This document shows, one piece after another, positions 1 to 8,908 of a stretch of 51,754 nt of DNA; the stretch's first letter is position 1, and every line of letters begins with the position of its first letter. The notes under the pieces are model-generated. The model was not told the origin of the DNA. It was given only the letters and a program-made list of their open reading frames with translations, and did no database searches. The DNA is from an uncultured Anaerolineales bacterium (GTDB lineage Bacteria; Chloroflexota; Anaerolineae; Anaerolineales; UBA4823). Both the position numbers and the translations under genes were made by a program. The DNA lies in contig CALFWB010000118.1 in the NCBI GenBank assembly GCA_937928795.1, positions 1-51,754 on the forward strand, read 5' to 3'.

Positions 1-3
1 CGT

Positions 4-1635
4 GTGACCCTTGCGATGAGGTTCGCGAAAGCTGCTTGGATAACCTTTCTGGCAATGGCGATCGCCACTGCATTGAAAACGGTCTTGTTGCTCTTTGACC
101 GTTTTCCCTTCAACGCGGATGAAGCAATTGTAGCATTAATGGCCCGCCATATCCTTCTAAATGGCGCGCGGCCGATCTTTTTCTACGGGCAAGCCTATAT
201 GGGCAGCCTAGATGCTTACTTAGTGGCGGCGGGGTTTGCCTTATTTGGTTTCCAGGTGTGGGTGATCCGCGCCGTTCAAATCGTGCTCTATCTGTTGGTG
301 ATCGGCTCAACTCTGGCGTTGATCCCGTTACTGTTTAATCCTTACCATGGCTTCTGGTACACCGCTGCGCTATTGGCGATTCCCACCGTCAATGTCACTC
401 TTTACACAACGGTTAGCCTCGGCGGCTATGGAGAGGCTTTGTTCATTGGCAATTTGATTTTGTATCTCGGATTGAAGATCTTATCCTCATTGGAAGGCAA
501 GGCTAAGCTGCTGCCTGTTTGGTTATGGACGCTGGGATTTTTGGTTGGTTTAGGACTATGGGTGAACGGCTTGACTGGAATCTATTCCCTTCCTACCCTG
601 TTGGGATTGACCTATCAGGGCTTTCGAGAGCGTAGCAAGCTTCCGGTCAGGAAAATCGGTGTGGCTTTCGCCCTCATCTCCGTCGGTGTTTTTGCCGGTT
701 CCCTGCCTTGGTGGTTTTATGCCTATCGTCAAGGGTTGGATGTATTGCTTGCAGAACTCTTTGGTTCCGCCATTGCCGTTTCGCAAGGTAGTTGGTTTCA
801 GCAAATCGGGGCAAATTTTTTCAACTTCTTGCTCTTCGGGGTGAGTGTGATCATCGGTTTACGCCCGCCCTGGGAAATTCGCTGGCTGGCTTTGCCACTT
901 GCCCCTTTTGTGTTGGCTTTTTGGGTGGCAGTGATAGGATTATGGGGACGTTTCCTCCGGCGCAGCGGGTTCTCTCTTGCACATTGGATACTTAGCGGGG
1001 TAGCTCTCACCTTTTTGCTGGCTTTTGTTTTGACCCCCTATGGGGGGGACCCATCGGGCAGATATTTCTTGCCGCTGTGGATCGTCTTGACGCTGATAGC
1101 GGGGGAAATGATCGGAAAATTTGTTCCCAAATTGAGCTACCAAGTCGGTTGTATTGCCGTGGTGGTGCTCTTCAATCTCTGGGGGGTGGTGGAATGCGCC
1201 TTGCGGGATACGCCGGGGCTGACGACACAGTTTGACCCAGTGGCTGCTGTTGACCATCGTTACTTACCGCAATTGATCCGATTTTTGCATGAAAATGGTG
1301 AAACACACGGCTACACCAATTATTGGGTCGCCTATCCTTTAGCTTTCCTCTCGGATGAGCGCCTGATCTATGCCCCCCGTTTGCCCTATCATCCCGATTT
1401 GCGTTATACCCCTCGCGATGACCGCTATCCTCCCTATACCCGGCAGGTGGCAGAGAGTGGACGGGTCGCTTATATCACGACCAAAAACCCGAAGTTGGAT
1501 GAGCTCCTCACCGCCAACTTTCGGCTGGCTGGGGTGGAATGGCAAGAGAGATGGATTGGGGACTATCATATCTTCTACCGTTTGTCGCGAGCGGTTCATC
1601 CGCAGGAGATCGGCTTGGGGGAAAAGTCGCCCTAA
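4..1635 (+). CDS. GT39/ArnT-type integral membrane glycosyltransferase
   Basis: Polytopic membrane protein of about 543 residues with roughly ten hydrophobic helices. It carries an acidic motif (NADEAIVALMAR) in the first extracytoplasmic loop, as in GT39/PMT-family enzymes that transfer sugars from polyprenyl-phosphate donors to lipid or protein acceptors outside the membrane. The C-terminal ~130 residues are soluble. The GTG at position 4 begins the visible frame. The preceding codon is sense, so the true start could lie left of the window, or at the ATG at 16. The gene ends 1 nt from the convergent rlmB gene. The acceptor cannot be inferred. A second member of this family lies at 18836-20410. 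Confidence 0.7.
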   Translation: MTLAMRFAKAAWITFLAMAIATALKTVLLLFDRFPFNADEAIVALMARHILLNGARPIFFYGQAYMGSLDAYLVAAGFALFGFQVWVIRAVQIVLYLLVIGSTLALIPLLFNPYHGFWYTAALLAIPTVNVTLYTTVSLGGYGEALFIGNLILYLGLKILSSLEGKAKLLPVWLWTLGFLVGLGLWVNGLTGIYSLPTLLGLTYQGFRERSKLPVRKIGVAFALISVGVFAGSLPWWFYAYRQGLDVLLAELFGSAIAVSQGSWFQQIGANFFNFLLFGVSVIIGLRPPWEIRWLALPLAPFVLAFWVAVIGLWGRFLRRSGFSLAHWILSGVALTFLLAFVLTPYGGDPSGRYFLPLWIVLTLIAGEMIGKFVPKLSYQVGCIAVVVLFNLWGVVECALRDTPGLTTQFDPVAAVDHRYLPQLIRFLHENGETHGYTNYWVAYPLAFLSDERLIYAPRLPYHPDLRYTPRDDRYPPYTRQVAESGRVAYITTKNPKLDELLTANFRLAGVEWQERWIGDYHIFYRLSRAVHPQEIGLGEKSP

Positions 1636-1636
1636 G

Positions 1637-2398
1637 CTAAGAGGAGTCAAATTCCCGCCGCGCCAAAGCAGCCAGAAAGAGCGCAATCGAACCGGCTACC
1701 GCAGCGTTATACGAGTGAATTTTGCCCTTCATGGGTAATCGGGCAAGCAGGTCACAAGAGCGGCGCACCAGTGGGCGGATGCCACTGCCCTCTCCCCCCA
1801 CTACCAAAGCGATAGCGCCTTTCAAGGAGATCTGGTCAATGGGTTGGGCTGCGGGTGTATCTTCAAGACCAACCACCCAAATGCCGCGCTGCTTGAGGAT
1901 TTCAATGGCTTGAGCAAGGTTGCTGCGAGCGATGAGTAGATGTTCGCTGGCGCCGGCTGAGGCGTTGACCACCGCCGGGGTGATTTCCACGCTTTCCCTC
2001 AGAGGTAGGATGATCCCATGAACCCCAACGCCTTCGGCTGTGCGCAGCAGGGCACCGACATTTTGCGGGTCTTGCAGGATATCTAGGATTAAGATAAACG
2101 GTGCACGCTTTTTTTCGGCGGCATAGAGGAGAAGGTCTTCAATTTGCTGATAGGGATAAGGATCAACCTGAAGGGCAACGCCCTGATGAGCAGGGTGAAT
2201 CTGATTGAGTGCTCCCTTAGATACCTTTTCAATGGGGAGATCGGTTTGTTTCGCCACACGGAGAATGTCGGCAAGCCTGCCCTTGGGTTGGGCGGTTTCA
2301 GAGATGATCAGACGATAAGCTGGGCGGCGCCGGGCAATCAGAGCTTCGTACACCGCATTGCGCCCGTATAGCCATTCGCCTTTGCTGTTCGCCATCAA
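1637..2398 (-). CDS. rlmB: 23S rRNA (guanosine-2'-O-)-methyltransferase, TrmH/SpoU family
   Basis: The 253-residue length and architecture match RlmB/TrmH-family enzymes, which methylate the 2'-OH of a ribose in 23S rRNA using SAM in a trefoil-knot (SPOUT) fold. The N-terminal substrate-binding domain starts with GRNAVYEAL. The SPOUT motifs are LDILQDPQNVGALLRTAEG (motif 1), VVGGEGSGIR (motif 2) and IHSYNAAVAGSIALF (motif 3). The start overlaps the 3' end of the upstream PIN/TRAM gene by 4 nt, so the two are probably translationally coupled. The exact target nucleotide (G2251 in E. coli) is assumed from the family and cannot be verified here. Confidence 0.9.
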   Translation of the reverse strand: MMANSKGEWLYGRNAVYEALIARRRPAYRLIISETAQPKGRLADILRVAKQTDLPIEKVSKGALNQIHPAHQGVALQVDPYPYQQIEDLLLYAAEKKRAPFILILDILQDPQNVGALLRTAEGVGVHGIILPLRESVEITPAVVNASAGASEHLLIARSNLAQAIEILKQRGIWVVGLEDTPAAQPIDQISLKGAIALVVGGEGSGIRPLVRRSCDLLARLPMKGKIHSYNAAVAGSIALFLAALARREFDSS

Positions 2399-3492
2399 TG
2401 ACTGAATTCTTCAATTTCGTGTTTCTCAGCCGGACGAGCAAAAATCATCCGTCCAGCAGCCGTTTGTAAAACTTTGGTCACGATCACGAACACATTGCGG
2501 TTGATATGATCCCGGCCATCCTCGACGACCACCATCGTGCCATCGTCTAAGTAGCCTACGCCTTGGCCGGGCTCTTTGCCTTCTTGGATAATGTTGACAT
2601 TCAGGGCTTCACCGGGCAAGAGCACCGATTTGACCGCGTTTGCCAGTTCGTTGACATTCAGCACAGCTACTCCTTGCAGTTCTGCGACGCGATTCAGGTT
2701 GTAGTCATTGGTTAGGATCGGGGCGCGCAGTTGGCGGGCGAGAATGACCAGTTTGTCGTCCACTTCTCGCACGCCTTCCACGTCAATATCGCTGATTCGC
2801 ACTGGAAGGAGGGCGTTTTTCTGGAGCTGGGCTAACACCTCCATTCCACGGCGGCCGCGCTGGCGGCGCAAACTATCCGGTGAGTCGGCGATGAATTGCA
2901 ATTCATTGAGGATAAAACGGGGGATGAGCAAGGAGCCCATCAGAAAGCCGGTGCGGGCAATGTCGGCGATCCGTCCGTCGATGATGACGCTGGTGTCGAG
3001 CAAAATCGTGCGTGAACTTTCGGCAGGTGGAGGTTCGGCAGAGGATTTGGCAGGAAGGTTAAGTCGAAAGAGAGAAAAAATCTCGTTCTGGCGCATGATA
3101 AAGACCATCACGCCCAAGTAGCCCATAATTAAGGCGCCGATGAAAGGCAGGATATTTCCAAAGGGTTCGGGAAGCAAAGAGAGGGGGAAGGCTAAGAGGG
3201 CAGCTAGGATGAGTCCAGCCAGAAGACCTAAAAGTCCGCCAAGCAAAGTTTGCACCGAGACACGCCCAAGAATAACCCGCAAGGCTTTGACCGGGCGAGT
3301 GGTGAGAAAAGGGGTGAGGACTAAACCCGCTAACGCACCGACCAACCCAACTAGGATTTGATAGTACAACAGGTTGTTGGGGTCACTGAAGTTGGCTATT
3401 CTTTCTCCAACATAGACGCCCAAAATGCCAAATAAAACCATTCCGATCAGTCGGAAGATGAATTCAACGCTCATACGCAACTCCTTGATCAA
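2395..3492 (-). CDS. PIN/TRAM domain membrane protein (YacL-like)
   Basis: Four N-terminal transmembrane helices occupy about residues 5-135. They are followed by a PIN nuclease-like domain (starting at TILLDTSVIIDGRIADI, with acidic residues at LVILARQLRAPILTNDYNL) and a C-terminal TRAM RNA-binding domain (GQGVGYLDDGTMVVVEDGRDHI). This is the layout of Bacillus YacL and relatives, putative membrane-anchored RNA-binding nucleases. The length of 365 residues is normal for the family. It is the first gene of a two-gene unit with rlmB, which fits an RNA-metabolism role. An extended -10 (TGTTATAAT at about 3699-3707, complement) lies about 200 nt upstream. The nuclease substrate is unknown. Confidence 0.85.
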   Translation of the reverse strand: MIKELRMSVEFIFRLIGMVLFGILGVYVGERIANFSDPNNLLYYQILVGLVGALAGLVLTPFLTTRPVKALRVILGRVSVQTLLGGLLGLLAGLILAALLAFPLSLLPEPFGNILPFIGALIMGYLGVMVFIMRQNEIFSLFRLNLPAKSSAEPPPAESSRTILLDTSVIIDGRIADIARTGFLMGSLLIPRFILNELQFIADSPDSLRRQRGRRGMEVLAQLQKNALLPVRISDIDVEGVREVDDKLVILARQLRAPILTNDYNLNRVAELQGVAVLNVNELANAVKSVLLPGEALNVNIIQEGKEPGQGVGYLDDGTMVVVEDGRDHINRNVFVIVTKVLQTAAGRMIFARPAEKHEIEEFSH

Positions 3493-3850
3493 CGCACAAA
3501 GTTAGTTTGTCCGCCTCAAGCCGTGCGCTGCCTTCATCAAGGGCTAATCATTCTCGTTCGATATCCCCTAAAAACGAAGGCAATGAAGGAGAATGAAATA
3601 ATAAGTGCAACTATGAATGATGAATGAGCAGGCAAGCAATTGCGGACAGTCCATAAGCACACCTGCACCGGATAAATCCATGAATAAGTGCTAAACAAAT
3701 TATAACACAAAAATCATTGCTGAGGTGTGTGCAAAAGATATTGCGAAAATGAAGCAGAGGATTTTCTCAATGGGCTGATTTTATCGAGTATACTTACGCT
3801 ACTTGCAATCCCTCCAACAAACATCCCTTGATTTCTTTAAGGTGGAAAAA
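3493..3850. other. Divergent intergenic region
   Basis: This 358-nt AT-rich region separates the PIN/TRAM gene (minus) from the MFS gene (plus). A TATAAT with an extended-10 TG is visible on the minus strand at 3699-3704. A TATACT hexamer lies at 3790-3795 on the plus strand and would place the transcript start near 3802. I see no RNA gene or coding sequence. Confidence 0.5.
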
Positions 3851-5860
3851 ATGAGTGCAATCTCCGTGACCCATTATCCTGCTGACCCCAGAGAATACAA
3901 CCGCCGTATCTGGGCATGGACCATGTACGATTGGGCGAACTCGGCCTTTGCAACCACAATTTTGGCGGCCGTTTTGCCGATCTACTTCAGTCAGGTGGCT
4001 GGCTCAACTTTACCAACGGCTGCGCGGGCTACCTCGATTTGGAGCTTGGGCTTGAGTGTCTCATTGTTGATCATTGCCGTCCTCTCGCCGATTCTCGGCA
4101 CCATTTCTGACATCATGCGCGGCAAGAAAAAGATGTTAGCCTTTTTCGCCGGGTTGGGCATTCTTGGCACAGCATTGCTGGTGTTGGTTGAAAGCGGCGA
4201 TTGGATGCTGGCTTCGATTTTAGCCATTATTGGGCGGATTGGATTTAACGGTGCCAATGTATTTTATGATGCACTCCTAGCCCACGTTGCCCGACCCGAG
4301 GATCAAGATCGCGTTTCCGCCCGCGGTTATGCCATGGGTTACTTAGGGGGCGGGCTATTACTGGCGATCAATGTAGTGATGATTCAGCTCTTGCCAGGCA
4401 CTTGGGGAGCGCGCCTTTCTTTCCTCAGCGTTGCCATTTGGTGGTTGGTCTTTACTTTACCGCTGCTAAAGTGGGTGCCTGAGCCGCCCGCGGCTGCGCT
4501 GAAGGTCGAGCGCCTGGGACAATTGATCTCCGAAAGCTTTGCCCGCCTAGCTAAGACCCTGCGCGATATCCGCCAGTATCGTCAGTTGTTCAAGTATCTG
4601 CTGGCGTTTCTCATCTACAACGATGGAATCGGGACAATCATCGGTGTAGCCGCCATTTATGGCGCAGAGTTAGGATTTGGTAGTGTGGAGTTGATTTTAG
4701 CCCTGCTCTTAGTGCAGTTTGTTGGCATCCCCTATAGCCTAATTTTCGGCCGTTTACCCACCGCCGGCGATCGCCGTCGCCCGTTCTTTTTGGCTTTTAT
4801 TCTGTTTAATCTCGTTACATTGCCAATTTTGGGCATTGCCGGGGCAAAGACGTTGCCGACCGCCATGGTCGGAGCGCCGCCACCGCCATTTCAAAGCACA
4901 GCAACCGCGGTTGGCGAGGGCATCTACACCCCTGAAAGTGCGGTGGTTCGGTTAGTTGGCGACTGGACGATTGAAACCATTCCAGCACGACAAGCCGGCT
5001 TGGAGAAAGATTTGGTTTATGCCAAAGCCAAAGATAGCACAGCGCGAGTGGAATTGCGTTTCAATGGTCAAAAAGTGCGCATTACCCATAGCAGCGGGCC
5101 GGATCATGGCATCTGGAATGTGCTTTTGGATGGCAAACCCTATATTGACCCGGACAGCGGCAAACCCCTTGAAATCGATGGGTATAGCGCTTCTTATCGT
5201 TACGATGTCAGCCGCGTCATCCTCGCCGACTCGCCGGGTGAGCATGTGCTTGAGATGATCAACGCCGGCAAGAAGTACCCTGCCAGCCATGCAATGATGA
5301 TCTCGTTGGTTTCGATTGAGGTCTTACCACCTATCCGCGAGAGCAATTTGTTGTTGATCTTGGGTCTCATTTTAGCAATTGAGTTGGTTGGACTGGGATT
5401 CTCGGCTCTCTTCGGCACTCTTCTGTTTGGCAATTTTGCCCAACAGTTCGATACCAAGCGCAGCATTCTATTGGCTTTGGCGGTGTATTCGGTGATTGCC
5501 GTTTGGGGCTTTTTCCTCAATTCGACCATCGAGTTCTGGTTTTTAGCCTGGATGGTCGCCATTGTGCAGGGTGGCAGCCAAGCCCTCAGTCGCAGCTTGT
5601 ATGCCTATCTCTCTCCAGCCTCGAAAAGCGGCGAGTTCTTCGGGCTGTTTGGCGTGATGGAGAAGTTTTCAGCAATGATCGGTCCGCTTTTCTTCGCTGC
5701 TGCGGGGACCATTTTCGGCAGCAGTCGTCCAGCCATTCTTTCGATCATTGCCTTTTTCATCCTCGGCGGTATCCTGCTCGCTAGTGTGGATGTGGCTGAA
5801 GGGCGACGGATTGCCGAAGCGGAGGACGCAGCCTATTTGAAATCTAATGAAAATGGCTAA
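3851..5860 (+). CDS. UMF1-type MFS permease with a large inserted soluble domain
   Basis: An MFS-like transporter (WTMYDWANSAFATTILAAVLPIYF is the UMF1/Atg22-type first helix) of 669 residues. About eight helices are followed by an insert at approximately residues 340-490 and then the remaining helices. The insert (4865-5330) is hydrophilic and rich in beta-forming residues, with stretches such as DWTIETIPARQ and SGPDHGIWNVLLDG. It resembles an extracytoplasmic beta-sandwich module. I chose ATG 3851 because AAGGTGG lies just upstream. A TTG at 3803 would extend the frame, but it sits at the presumed transcription start. It overlaps ubiE by 14 nt and may belong to the same operon. The substrate is unknown; UMF1 relatives include amino-acid effluxers. 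Confidence 0.8.
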   Translation: MSAISVTHYPADPREYNRRIWAWTMYDWANSAFATTILAAVLPIYFSQVAGSTLPTAARATSIWSLGLSVSLLIIAVLSPILGTISDIMRGKKKMLAFFAGLGILGTALLVLVESGDWMLASILAIIGRIGFNGANVFYDALLAHVARPEDQDRVSARGYAMGYLGGGLLLAINVVMIQLLPGTWGARLSFLSVAIWWLVFTLPLLKWVPEPPAAALKVERLGQLISESFARLAKTLRDIRQYRQLFKYLLAFLIYNDGIGTIIGVAAIYGAELGFGSVELILALLLVQFVGIPYSLIFGRLPTAGDRRRPFFLAFILFNLVTLPILGIAGAKTLPTAMVGAPPPPFQSTATAVGEGIYTPESAVVRLVGDWTIETIPARQAGLEKDLVYAKAKDSTARVELRFNGQKVRITHSSGPDHGIWNVLLDGKPYIDPDSGKPLEIDGYSASYRYDVSRVILADSPGEHVLEMINAGKKYPASHAMMISLVSIEVLPPIRESNLLLILGLILAIELVGLGFSALFGTLLFGNFAQQFDTKRSILLALAVYSVIAVWGFFLNSTIEFWFLAWMVAIVQGGSQALSRSLYAYLSPASKSGEFFGLFGVMEKFSAMIGPLFFAAAGTIFGSSRPAILSIIAFFILGGILLASVDVAEGRRIAEAEDAAYLKSNENG

Positions 5861-6554
5861 GGTCGATCAGCGAAAACATCCCCAAAAGGTGCGCGCCATG
5901 TTCGGGCGCATTGCGCCAAATTATGATCGCATGAATCGGGTGATGACGTTGGCGCAAGACCTGCGTTGGCGCAGGGAAGTCATCCAATACGCTGCCCTCC
6001 CTGAAAAGGGACGGCTCTTAGACCTAGGAGCTGGCACCGGCGATCTGGCATTCGAGGCGTTCCGTCAGGTGCCCACCGCTCAGATCTTTGCGGCTGATTT
6101 TACCCTGCCGATGATGCAAATTGGACGCAAAAGGAAGCCTACCCCGATCGTTTGGTGTGCCGTCGATGCCTTGGATTTACCTTTTGCTGACGAGAGTTTT
6201 GATGCGGTTGTTTCGGGTTTTCTATTGCGCAACGTTATCAATCTGGAGCGCAGTTTACAAGAACAGTACCGCATCTTGAAGTCAGGCGGCAGGGTGGTTT
6301 GTCTGGATACGACCCAGCCTCGGCAAAATCTTTTTTCGCCGTTCATTCGGTTCCATTTGAACTCTGTCATCCCGACCTTGGGGAGATGGATTGCCGGCGA
6401 TGGGGCAGCCTATACCTACTTGCCTCAGACGACCCAATCCTTCTTGCGGGCAGAGGAATTGGCGGATTTGTTGCAGAAAGCCGGCTTCTGCGCGGTCGGT
6501 TTTCGTATTCGCATGCTGGGCACGATTGCCATCCATTGGGGCGTAAAAGAATGA
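5847..6554 (+). CDS. ubiE: Demethylmenaquinone/2-polyprenyl-benzoquinol methyltransferase
   Basis: SAM-dependent C-methyltransferase of menaquinone (MenG) or ubiquinone biosynthesis. Visible family signatures are the N-terminal VRAMFGRIAPNYDRMN block, motif I DLGAGTGDLAF, FADESFDAVVSGFLLRNV, and YRILKSGGRVVCLDTTQP. The length of 235 residues is standard. It starts inside the 3' end of the MFS gene (ATG 5847; ATG 5853 is an alternative) and its stop overlaps the ubiX start by ATGA, so the cluster is translationally coupled. In an anaerobic Chloroflexota host, menaquinone is the more likely product. That is inference. Confidence 0.92.
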   Translation: MKMAKVDQRKHPQKVRAMFGRIAPNYDRMNRVMTLAQDLRWRREVIQYAALPEKGRLLDLGAGTGDLAFEAFRQVPTAQIFAADFTLPMMQIGRKRKPTPIVWCAVDALDLPFADESFDAVVSGFLLRNVINLERSLQEQYRILKSGGRVVCLDTTQPRQNLFSPFIRFHLNSVIPTLGRWIAGDGAAYTYLPQTTQSFLRAEELADLLQKAGFCAVGFRIRMLGTIAIHWGVKE

Positions 6555-7129
6555 GCTCCATGCGGCGCTTGGTTGTAGCCATCAGCGGCGCCTCGGGCGT
6601 GATTTTGGGCATCCGTCTTTTAGAAATCTTAAAGACCTTGCCCATTGAGACGCATTTGATCCTCTCGCCGGCTGCCAAAATGACCATTCGAGCAGAGACC
6701 GATTGGCAGGTGGAAGAAGTCATCCAGTTGGCAGATGTGCATCATTCTTATCGCGATGTCGGAGCTGCAATTGCCTCTGGCTCGTTCGCGATACAGGGCA
6801 TGATGGTCGTGCCGTGTTCGATTAAAACCCTCTCTGCCATTGCCAATGCTTATGCGGATGATCTCATCAGCCGGGCCGCCGATGTGACGCTCAAGGAGGG
6901 ACGCCCGCTCTTATTGGCAGTGCGGGAGACTCCCTTGCATCGCGGCCATTTGCGCTTGATGGACCTAGCAGCCAAAAGCGGCGCAATCATATTTCCTCCG
7001 GTGCCGGCCTTTTATGCCCGGCCTGCTAATTTGAACGAAATGATCGACCATTTAGTCGGACGGATGCTTGCCCGCATCGGGATTGAGAATGAGTATTATC
7101 TCCGCTGGGGGGAAAGCCAACGTGAATGA
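6551..7129 (+). CDS. ubiX: UbiX-type flavin prenyltransferase
   Basis: Makes prenylated FMN, the cofactor of UbiD-type decarboxylases, from FMN and dimethylallyl phosphate. Signatures are the N-terminal VVAISGASGVILGIRLLE, the FMN-binding GSFAIQGMMVVPCSIKTLSAIA block, and LLLAVRETPLHRGHLRLM. The ATG at 6551 overlaps the ubiE stop (ATGA) and gives 192 residues, the usual family size. The open frame extends farther upstream only as an overlap with ubiE. No ubiD is present in this window, so its partner must be elsewhere. Confidence 0.93.
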   Translation: MSSMRRLVVAISGASGVILGIRLLEILKTLPIETHLILSPAAKMTIRAETDWQVEEVIQLADVHHSYRDVGAAIASGSFAIQGMMVVPCSIKTLSAIANAYADDLISRAADVTLKEGRPLLLAVRETPLHRGHLRLMDLAAKSGAIIFPPVPAFYARPANLNEMIDHLVGRMLARIGIENEYYLRWGESQRE

Positions 7130-7562
7130 TGGGATTAGAGATTTGCTTGCGCTCTCCACGATGACCTTAGCAACCGCTGCCTTGAACGGAGAACCCCATG
7201 CGGCTGCGGTATATTTTGTGGCGGAGGGATTGCAGTTGTATTTTTTCTCTGCTACCGATAGCCAACACAGCCGCGATTTGCAGGAAAACCCCCTTGCAGC
7301 CGTTGCAATTTACCCTGAAGTGTGGGAATGGCAAGCGATTCGCGGTTTGCAAATGCGTGGCAGGGTGGATTTGGTCTCGCAAGGCGAGGAATGGCAGAGA
7401 GCATGGGAGGCTTATCAGCATAAATTCCCCTTTGTCCAGCATCTCAAAGCGGTGGTGGCGCGTAACCAGCTTTATCGCTTCCAACCGTTTTGGCTGCGCT
7501 GGATTGATAACCGTTTGGGTCTGGGACATAAACAAGAATGGCATCTAGGTTCGACCGATTAA
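7122..7562 (+). CDS. PNPOx-like FMN-binding split-barrel protein
   Basis: A small protein of the pyridoxamine-5'-phosphate-oxidase-related split-barrel family (IRDLLALSTMTLATAALNGEPHAAAVYFV, then LYFFSATDSQHSRDLQENPLAAVAIYP). These bind FMN or F420/heme and reduce diverse small molecules. The substrate is not predictable. I chose GTG 7122, which overlaps the ubiX stop by 8 nt and is preceded by a GGGGGGAAAG stretch. ATG 7089 would add 11 residues that do not look conserved. It sits in the quinone/flavin cluster, which fits a flavin-linked redox role. Confidence 0.75.
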   Translation: MNDGIRDLLALSTMTLATAALNGEPHAAAVYFVAEGLQLYFFSATDSQHSRDLQENPLAAVAIYPEVWEWQAIRGLQMRGRVDLVSQGEEWQRAWEAYQHKFPFVQHLKAVVARNQLYRFQPFWLRWIDNRLGLGHKQEWHLGSTD

Positions 7563-8284
7563 GTAATGAAAAGGCTGCTTGTTGCGGAGAGCCTTCCTAT
7601 ACCTGGAGAGCCGGACAAGAACGGCGCTGGCAGATGATGCTCAAGGCAGCCGGTGAATTGATCCAGGGCACGATTTTAGAAAATGGTTGTGGAGTCGGGT
7701 TATATTTAGAGAAATTCGCTCCTCTAGCTCAGCGGGCAATTGGGTTAGAGATCGATTGGGAACGGGCTTACACAGCCCGAAAGCGTAACCGGCTGGTGCT
7801 TTGTGCAGCCGGGGAGGATTTACCCTTTCCTGATTGCTCTTTCGATTTGATCCTCAGTCATGAGGTTTTAGAGCATGTGCGCGATGACCGCTTGGCTATG
7901 CGAGAGATGGCCCGTGTGCTTAAGCAGGGTGGACGCTTGCTTTTGTTTGTCCCAAATCGCGGCTATCCATTTGAGACGCATGGCATTTATTGGAAAGGGA
8001 AATATCACTTTGGCAATATCCCTTTCGTTAACTATTTGCCGCGCCGTTGGCGCGACCATTTAGCCCCACACGTGCGCATCTACCAGCGGCGTGATTTGGA
8101 GAAACTGGTGCGGGGTTTGCCCTTGCGCTTGGTGTCTGCAACCGTGATCTTCGGAGCTTATGATAATGTCATCGCCCGATTTCCGAAACTAGGAAGGATG
8201 CTCCGTTTCTTTTTGCAGAGTCTGGAAAAGACTCCCCTGCGCTTTTTCGGTTTATCTCATTTCTGGGTGCTAGAGAGAGTCTAG
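7538..8284 (+). CDS. Class I SAM-dependent methyltransferase
   Basis: Methyltransf_11-type fold: motif I ILENGCGVGLYLEKFA, motif II/III LPFPDCSFDLILSHEVLEHV, and VLKQGGRLLLFVPNRGYPFETHG. 248 residues. The Cys-rich start (ENGCGVG in place of DxGCGxG) is a mild variant. It overlaps the preceding gene by 25 nt and closes the plus-strand cluster. The substrate cannot be told from sequence. The large hydrophobic/aromatic C-terminal half after residue 140 resembles methyltransferases acting on lipids or glycans, but that is weak evidence. Confidence 0.75.
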   Translation: MASRFDRLSNEKAACCGEPSYTWRAGQERRWQMMLKAAGELIQGTILENGCGVGLYLEKFAPLAQRAIGLEIDWERAYTARKRNRLVLCAAGEDLPFPDCSFDLILSHEVLEHVRDDRLAMREMARVLKQGGRLLLFVPNRGYPFETHGIYWKGKYHFGNIPFVNYLPRRWRDHLAPHVRIYQRRDLEKLVRGLPLRLVSATVIFGAYDNVIARFPKLGRMLRFFLQSLEKTPLRFFGLSHFWVLERV

Positions 8285-8405
8285 GGGATCTCGTAGCGAC
8301 CTACTTGTAGGCAAAGCGAAGCAGTCTCCTTGCTGCCAGAGCGGTTCATCCTTGCTGTTTCTAATTGCCTGACCTAATAATTTTGTAAGAACAGCGATTA
8401 GTTCC

Positions 8406-8434
8406 TTGGAGATTCGATGTACGAAGACTATAAT
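8406..8434 (+). promoter_or_regulatory. Putative sigma70 promoter for the STAS-like gene
   Basis: TTGGAG (8406-8411), a 17-nt spacer and a consensus TATAAT (8429-8434). Predicted start near 8441, about 35 nt before the ATG at 8476. Confidence 0.55.
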
Positions 8435-8445
8435 GTATTAAGAGT

Positions 8446-8464
8446 CTTTCTTTGATAAAGAAAG
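8446..8464 (+). promoter_or_regulatory. Perfect 8-bp inverted repeat in the leader (possible operator or RNA hairpin)
   Basis: CTTTCTTT, a 3-nt spacer, then AAAGAAAG. It begins a few nucleotides after the predicted transcription start and ends just before the GAGG ribosome-binding site of the 8476 gene. It could be an operator or a hairpin restricting ribosome access. Confidence 0.35.
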
Positions 8465-8475
8465 TTGAGGTCAGA

Positions 8476-8847
8476 ATGTTCGACGTACGGACGAATTTCT
8501 TCGAAAACAAACTGCTCTTCTTTGCCAAAGGGAAAATGGATGGAAATGAAGTGCGGTCTATGTGTGATGCCTTGTTGAAGAACGCGCGAAAGTTACAAGC
8601 GGGCTTTATCTTGATTTCGGATATCCATGAATTAGAACCATTACCGGAAGAGGGTCGTCTGGAATTGCAGAAGACGATGCAAGCCCTTTTGGATGGGGGA
8701 ATGGGGGCCGAAATTCGCGTCATCTCGGATAAAGCGATCATTACCGCCAATCAATTCCAGCGCACATCACGCAGTGTGGGCTATACGGCTAATGAAGTAC
8801 GCACGATCCAAGAGGCAGAGCGTCTGGTTGATCAGCTTGTGGGGTAG
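8476..8847 (+). CDS. Small STAS/SpoIIAA-like protein of unknown function
   Basis: 123 residues (MFDVRTNFFENKLLFFAKG start) with alternating strands and helices and a central ILISDIHELEPLPEEG segment. This resembles SpoIIAA-like/STAS folds, but I cannot assign a family confidently. ATG 8476 is chosen because GAGG lies at an appropriate distance. An upstream TTG at 8452 falls within the inverted repeat. It is monocistronic: its own promoter lies at 8406-8434 and a strong hairpin terminator follows at 8877-8908. Confidence 0.6.
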   Translation: MFDVRTNFFENKLLFFAKGKMDGNEVRSMCDALLKNARKLQAGFILISDIHELEPLPEEGRLELQKTMQALLDGGMGAEIRVISDKAIITANQFQRTSRSVGYTANEVRTIQEAERLVDQLVG

Positions 8848-8876
8848 TCGTGGATACGGAAACATACTGGGAACGC

Positions 8877-8908
8877 ACATGGCTGCTCATCTAAGCAGCC
8901 ATGTTTTT
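8877..8908 (+). terminator. Rho-independent terminator
   Basis: An inverted repeat ACATGGCTGCT / AGCAGCCATGT with a 6-nt loop merges into a run of five T. It lies about 30 nt after the stop codon of the 8476 gene. Confidence 0.85.
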
